A program made the translations under genes and the position numbers. DNA of 64,000 nt, from the NCBI GenBank assembly GCA_035508795.1, contig DATJMJ010000068.1:3126-67125 (forward strand), read 5' to 3'. The DNA comes from DATJMJ01 sp035508795. Its GTDB lineage: Bacteria; Actinomycetota; Acidimicrobiia; Acidimicrobiales; Palsa-688. The notes beneath the pieces are model-generated. The model did no database searches and was not told where the DNA came from. It saw only the letters and a program-made list of their open reading frames with translations. This document shows, piece by piece, positions 59,991 to 64,000 of the stretch (the stretch's first letter is position 1; each line of letters starts with the position of its first letter).

Positions 59991-62900
59991 TCAGCCGACG
60001 CTGCCCTCCATTTGCAGCTCGATCAGCCTGCTCCACTCGACCGCGTACTCCATAGGCAGGGTCCGCGTGACGGGCTCGATGAAGCCGTTGACGATCATGC
60101 TCATCGCCTGCTGTTCGGAGAGCCCCCGGCTCATCAGGTAGAACAACTGGTCGTCGCCGACCTTGGAGATGGTCGCCTCGTGGCCGACCTGTGCGTCGTG
60201 CTCGCCGAACTCGATGTACGGGTAGGTGTCCGAGCGCGACTTCTCGTCGAGGAGCAGGGCGTCGCAGCGGACGAAGCTCTTGGACCGCTTGGCGCCTTCC
60301 TCGAAGCGGACCAGGCCCCTGTACGACGTGCGGCCGGCGTCCTTGGAGATCGACTTCGAGATGATCGTCGAGGTCGTCTCCGGTGCGGCGTGGACCATCT
60401 TCGCCCCCGCATCCTGGTGCTGGCCCGCACCTGCGTAGGCGACAGACAGGACCTCGCCCGACGCCTTGGGGCCCATCAAATAGACGGACGGGTACTTCAT
60501 CGTGAGTTGGCTGTTGTGGACGATGAAGCCCTCCGACACGAAGTTGCCGGTGCCTTCGACCTCGATGTCCCACGTCGGGACGGCGGGGCCGGGCTCGCTC
60601 ACGACGACCTTGCGGACCTCCACCGGGTCTGGGAGGACGATTTGCGAGCGGCCAACCCTGCGCAACGAGGGCACCTTCCGCGCGCCGCCCGAGCGCGCCG
60701 CGTCTGCAAGGGGCCCGCTGACCAGGGCAAGCAACCTCGGGTCGGCTCGGAAGACCAAGGTGCGGCTGCCATGGCAAACAGTTTGGTTACCAAGGATCTC
60801 TACGGGCCCTTCGGAGCCCTCTTCTCTGTGAAAGCGGGAAGCGATGCCTAATGACGTGAGCACATCGGCCATAGCCTCCAGCAAGGCTTTGTTGACGGAT
60901 TTGATGCTGAACCAACCACCGTTCCCGGACCCGTCCGAATCGAGGTAGCCGGCGACAAGCGAAAGGCGCTGGCTCTCCGGCAGCCCGAGCACCCAGTCGG
61001 GCACCGTTTTGGCAATAGCCCCCGTGACGAAGCCGTTGAGCTCGAAAAGGTCCGCCAGCTCAGTGCTCGACCAGCCCAAGGTCACGCCGTCGGTGCGCTC
61101 CTCTCCTGCGCCCCCCGGGAACAACCGTGACATCACCTCGACCAGCCTCGGCCTTGCCCGGTCCGCGGACGGGACGGAGAATGTAACCCTGGCCCAGGGC
61201 GAGCCGCCGTAACGCGCCGGTGCCCTCTCGATCGACCCGTCACCCATGAACAAGCCGAACAACCACATGAGGTCGTCTGTGGTGGTTTCGGGCGCTGCGA
61301 GACGCACCTTGCGAGACCGAGCGCTCCCGAAGGCGTTGGAGTACTGGTTGGCACCGGTGAACTCGGTGAACTCGCTGAACTCGGTGAACTCGGTTACGAG
61401 CTCTCCCCGCTCCAACTTGTGCGGCTCCCCGTAATCGAGCGAAACCGCCGGCATGATCGCGTGCGTCAGCTGGTCCGCCCGCACATAACCAAGCCGGTAG
61501 CGCCCTAACTTCTTGGCTCGGCCCGGATCGTAGTTGTACGAGAAGAAGGGATGGTTGTCGGTGACACGAAGGTGGCGTGCCCCGGACCGTACCTCCCGGA
61601 CCTGCTGGTAACCCGAGAAACGCTTTGCCGTCACGGTCCGGAAGCAGAGCTGCCCGCTTGGCTCGTCGTACGAGAGGACTTGGTCGCCGGGCATAACCAG
61701 CTCGATCGGCTTTAGCCCCGAGGGCGTTGTTACGCGTGAGCCTTCGGCGAGGCAGCCGATGTTGCCATCGATCCATTCCATGTGGGCCTCGGATTCGGCA
61801 AAGGCGCGCTTGGTCACCAGGTTATAAACGTTGTGGGACCAGTTTTGGATCGTGGTGTAGGTGACCCTGCTCCCCCGCTTGCACACGATCTCGACAACCG
61901 CCGAGTGCAAGGAGTCCGTCGTGTACACCGGCGCCGAGCAACCCTCGATGTAGTGCACCTGGGCTCCCTCGTCGGCGATTATCAACGTCCTTTCGAACTG
62001 GCCCATGTTTTCGGTGTTGATGCGGAAGTAGGCCTGAAGAGGCATCTCGACCTTGACGCCCGGCGGCACATAGATGAAGGACCCGCCTGACCACACGGCC
62101 GAGTTGAGCGCGGCGAACTTGTTGTCGTTGGCCGGGATCACCTTGCCGAAGTGGGCCTTGACTATCTCCGGGTACTCGCGCAGCGCCGTGTCCATGTCGG
62201 AGAAAAGCACGCCCTGGCGCGCCAGTTCGTCCCGGTTGCGGTGGTAGACGACCTCGGAGTTGTGGACGATGACGCCATCGGCGACAAAGTTGTGATGGCC
62301 CTCGACCTCGATGTCATAAGTGAGCTCGACGCCGGCGGGCGTGATGCTTTCGACCCTGCGCCACCCGAGCATCTCGCCCGAATGAGCACGGAAATCGGTA
62401 CCTTCCGCGGTGCGGGAAGGGTGATAGTACGACGTTTGGCCAAGCTTTTCGAGCCGCCGCGGCGACCTGCAAGGGAGTTGGCCGAAGTTGCCGCTCAAGC
62501 GCAACTGGTAGGAGGTGAGCTTTCGGTCCTGGTCGAAGGGGTGGGCATTGGTGACCCGGACGACCGAGCCTGACGAGATGCCGCAAGACATTGCCAGCTG
62601 GCGCGCATCCTCCAGGAGATCGCTGTTGGCACTGGTGATCACGACATCGTTATTGGTCTTATGCGAACGCACATTGCCGTCGGTGTCGACGTACCCCGCA
62701 AGGAAAGCGAGACGCTGGGAACGAGGGAGCCCGAAGACCCAATCGGGGATGCGCTTGGTATGGGCAGACCCTCCAAGGCCGTTTAGCTCGACCCAGGCTG
62801 CCAGCGCGGCGTTCTTGCGCCCAGTCAAGCGCAACCCGTCTCCAGCAACGCCGAACGTCACGCCAAATGTGCTCTCCCCAACACGGCAGAGCTCTTGCAC

Positions 62901-63785
62901 CAAAGCCTCGTCGGTGCGGTCAACTGCGATCTCGAGCGACAGGTGGGCACCGCGGCGGCGAAGGTAGCCGTCCCCAAGGTAGGCACCGGCCCACCAACAA
63001 ACGTCGTCGTCCGTGACGGTCGGCAGCCTGCTGGCACCAGCCTCCGGGACCAGCAGTGCCGCCGGCGTGCCGTAGTCAGGCAGGTCTGTGGCAACAGCCA
63101 CGTAGTCACCGGGCTTCAGGTCCTCCACCGCGACCCACTCCTCCCGGTAACGGGCGCGCTGGCGCCCGGGCGGTCGTGCGTCCCTTAGTGCGAGGAAGGG
63201 GTGGTTGGAGGAGGCCCCGATAAGCGACAGGCCCACCTTCACTTCGAAGACCTGCTTTTCGCCGGAGCAGGCAACACCCGCGACAAGAGCGCCCACGAGC
63301 TCGCGGGTCACCGGGTCGAGCGAGAAGACGACGTCCCCTGGCACCAGCTCCTTGATAGGACGAGCACCTCTGTCGGTCCACACAGGCGTCGAACCCCGGA
63401 GGCACTCGTACTGGGCAGTGACGCCGGCAAGGTACTTGCGCTCGGCCTCGGGGATGCCCAGCTTGTCGTAGGTCGCCTTGACGGACTGGGGCAACTCGTC
63501 CCAGGCGCTCACCTGCTTTTCGATGGGCTTGATGTAGTAGAAGATGTCGTTGAAGTCGATACGCGACATGTCCCCGCCCCAGGTGGGCATGGGGCGGCGC
63601 TCGAAGTACCGCAGCGCCTTCAGCCGTCGCTGCGTCATCCACTCCGGCTCGCCCTTCATCCAGGACATCTCCCGGACGATGTCCTCGTTGAGGCCCTTCT
63701 TCGGCTTGAAGACGTAAAAGTCCTCTTCGTCGCTCCAGCCGAGCTGGTACCTGCCGAGGTCGAGATCTTGTGCTGTGTTGGCCAT
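59991..63785 (-). CDS. sufB: Fe-S cluster assembly protein SufB with two inteins
   Basis: 1264-residue precursor, ATG 63785 with AAGGGG upstream. Removing two inteins (128-509 and 678-1091) leaves 127+168+173 = 468 residues, the normal SufB length, with seams reading AQYE-SEVVYH and DGNIG-SQLTMKYP. Extein motifs: NEDIVREMSWMKGEPEWM, FIYVPPGVKVEMPLQAYFR, KSFVRCDALLLDEKSRSDTYPYIE with the conserved assembly Cys, EATISKVGDDQLFYLMSRGL. It scaffolds [4Fe-4S] assembly with SufC and SufD, which lie 2-4 kb downstream behind three other genes. Function depends on both splicing reactions. Confidence 0.97.
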   Translation of the reverse strand: MANTAQDLDLGRYQLGWSDEEDFYVFKPKKGLNEDIVREMSWMKGEPEWMTQRRLKALRYFERRPMPTWGGDMSRIDFNDIFYYIKPIEKQVSAWDELPQSVKATYDKLGIPEAERKYLAGVTAQYECLRGSTPVWTDRGARPIKELVPGDVVFSLDPVTRELVGALVAGVACSGEKQVFEVKVGLSLIGASSNHPFLALRDARPPGRQRARYREEWVAVEDLKPGDYVAVATDLPDYGTPAALLVPEAGASRLPTVTDDDVCWWAGAYLGDGYLRRRGAHLSLEIAVDRTDEALVQELCRVGESTFGVTFGVAGDGLRLTGRKNAALAAWVELNGLGGSAHTKRIPDWVFGLPRSQRLAFLAGYVDTDGNVRSHKTNNDVVITSANSDLLEDARQLAMSCGISSGSVVRVTNAHPFDQDRKLTSYQLRLSGNFGQLPCRSPRRLEKLGQTSYYHPSRTAEGTDFRAHSGEMLGWRRVESITPAGVELTYDIEVEGHHNFVADGVIVHNSEVVYHRNRDELARQGVLFSDMDTALREYPEIVKAHFGKVIPANDNKFAALNSAVWSGGSFIYVPPGVKVEMPLQAYFRINTENMGQFERTLIIADEGAQVHYIEGCSAPVYTTDSLHSAVVEIVCKRGSRVTYTTIQNWSHNVYNLVTKRAFAESEAHMEWIDGNIGCLAEGSRVTTPSGLKPIELVMPGDQVLSYDEPSGQLCFRTVTAKRFSGYQQVREVRSGARHLRVTDNHPFFSYNYDPGRAKKLGRYRLGYVRADQLTHAIMPAVSLDYGEPHKLERGELVTEFTEFSEFTEFTGANQYSNAFGSARSRKVRLAAPETTTDDLMWLFGLFMGDGSIERAPARYGGSPWARVTFSVPSADRARPRLVEVMSRLFPGGAGEERTDGVTLGWSSTELADLFELNGFVTGAIAKTVPDWVLGLPESQRLSLVAGYLDSDGSGNGGWFSIKSVNKALLEAMADVLTSLGIASRFHREEGSEGPVEILGNQTVCHGSRTLVFRADPRLLALVSGPLADAARSGGARKVPSLRRVGRSQIVLPDPVEVRKVVVSEPGPAVPTWDIEVEGTGNFVSEGFIVHNSQLTMKYPSVYLMGPKASGEVLSVAYAGAGQHQDAGAKMVHAAPETTSTIISKSISKDAGRTSYRGLVRFEEGAKRSKSFVRCDALLLDEKSRSDTYPYIEFGEHDAQVGHEATISKVGDDQLFYLMSRGLSEQQAMSMIVNGFIEPVTRTLPMEYAVEWSRLIELQMEGSVG
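60513..61754 (-). mobile_element. Intein 2 in SufB with LAGLIDADG endonuclease
   Basis: 414 residues (678-1091). Cys first (CLAEGSRVTTPSG), block B RVTDNHPFFSY with the TxxH, block F/G WDIEVEGTGNFVSEGFIVHN ending His-Asn, extein +1 Ser. Endonuclease motifs LFGLFMGDGSIE and VAGYLDSDGSG with acidic residues intact. An in-frame 9-bp repeat (61356-61391) adds a TEFTEFSEFTEF stretch between the splicing and endonuclease parts. Inserted in the DGNIG-S site used by other SufB inteins in actinobacteria. Confidence 0.95.
62259..63404 (-). mobile_element. Intein 1 in SufB with LAGLIDADG endonuclease
   Basis: 382 residues (128-509 of the precursor). First residue Cys (CLRGSTPVWT, block A); block B SSNHPFL, where Ser replaces the usual Thr of TxxH; block F/G YDIEVEGHHNFVADGVIVHN ending His-Asn, next extein residue Ser. 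Endonuclease motifs WAGAYLGDGYL and LAGYVDTDGNV keep both acidic residues, so the homing enzyme may be active. Inserted after AQYE, in the conserved QYESEVVYH segment. Confidence 0.95.
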
Positions 63786-63894
63786 GTGAGCTACCCCTTT
63801 GGGGAATTTCTCCTACGTCGATAGTAACAACCGTCGCCGACCACCCGGCGAGGTCGGTCCCGAGGCCCGTGGCATCTACTCTTCCGGCAGGCAG

Positions 63895-64000
63895 GCGGCA
63901 CGGGCAGGGGGCAGGGGCGGGCGGCACGGGCGGGCGGCGGGCGGCGGGCGGCACGGGCGGGCGGCTGGCGGGCGGCGGGCGGCACGGGCGGGCGGCACGG
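63895..64000. repeat. GC-rich low-complexity repeat at the right edge
   Basis: Tandem arrangement of GGGCGGCACGGGC and GGGCGGCGGGCGG units, continuing to the window end. No gene start is visible between sufB (63785) and the edge. Open frames across it are Pro/Ala/Arg repeats and are artefacts. Confidence 0.75.

Noticed and set aside
1..64000. Search for tRNA, rRNA, prophage and insertion sequences
   Set aside because: No cloverleaf, ribosomal or transposase/integrase sequence was recognised; spacers are short or filled with simple repeats.

Overview
The window is chromosomal, very GC-rich and densely coding on both strands. It looks like an actinobacterium (Actinomycetota), and I infer something near Acidimicrobiia. 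The evidence is actinobacterial marker families (DUF3499, DUF5719, PAC2, a WbbL-type rhamnosyltransferase), F420 biosynthesis genes (cofD, cofE), a proteasome-chaperone-like protein, many GTG/TTG starts and many 4-base NTGA gene overlaps. I see no rRNA, tRNA, CRISPR, prophage or insertion sequence.

1-19,100: mainly cell-surface genes. On the minus strand lie a multi-pass PTPS-related membrane protein that runs off the left edge, a 56-residue zinc ribbon that is easy to miss, DUF3499, DUF5719, a very large GT2 glycosyltransferase with membrane domains, a GDP-deoxymannose reductase-like enzyme and a GT4. On the plus strand lie ftsH, a membrane-anchored kelch protein, a second GT4, a secreted dimethylformamidase-beta-like protein and an orphan sensory-type membrane protein coupled to a 39-residue membrane peptide.

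19,100-30,000: rfbC-cofD-cofE (plus) faces galE-like, hypothetical, wbbL, rmlD, rmlB, rmlA, birA (minus). dTDP-rhamnose synthesis, the rhamnosyl linker transferase and F420 genes sit together, much as in the mycobacterial fbiA/B-wbbL-rmlD neighbourhood. birA is divergent from a biotin-dependent carboxylase alpha subunit, its likely substrate.

30,000-36,500: a minus-strand run moeB (rhodanese-E1 fusion), nrtR, nadA, nadB, nadC. This is de novo NAD synthesis with its probable Nudix-family regulator inside the same run. A nitroreductase is divergent.

36,500-47,300: membrane protein, AI-2E permease, TesB thioesterase, lipoprotein, then repeat-rich spacers and small envelope genes (DUF2752, RDD, lipoprotein), then a Ski2-like helicase.

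47,340-53,600: an MMPL exporter with its TetR regulator, preceded by a promoter carrying overlapping palindromes; then an aldo/keto reductase, a methyltransferase and tyrS.

53,600-64,000: DUF4395, PAC2, a small membrane protein, and a dispersed SUF cluster (sufB, three other genes, sufD, Rieske ferredoxin, sufC). sufB is split by two full-length inteins, each with a LAGLIDADG endonuclease domain. This is the most striking object in the window. A second recurring theme is short in-frame tandem repeats (9, 15, 21 bp units) inside otherwise ordinary genes.
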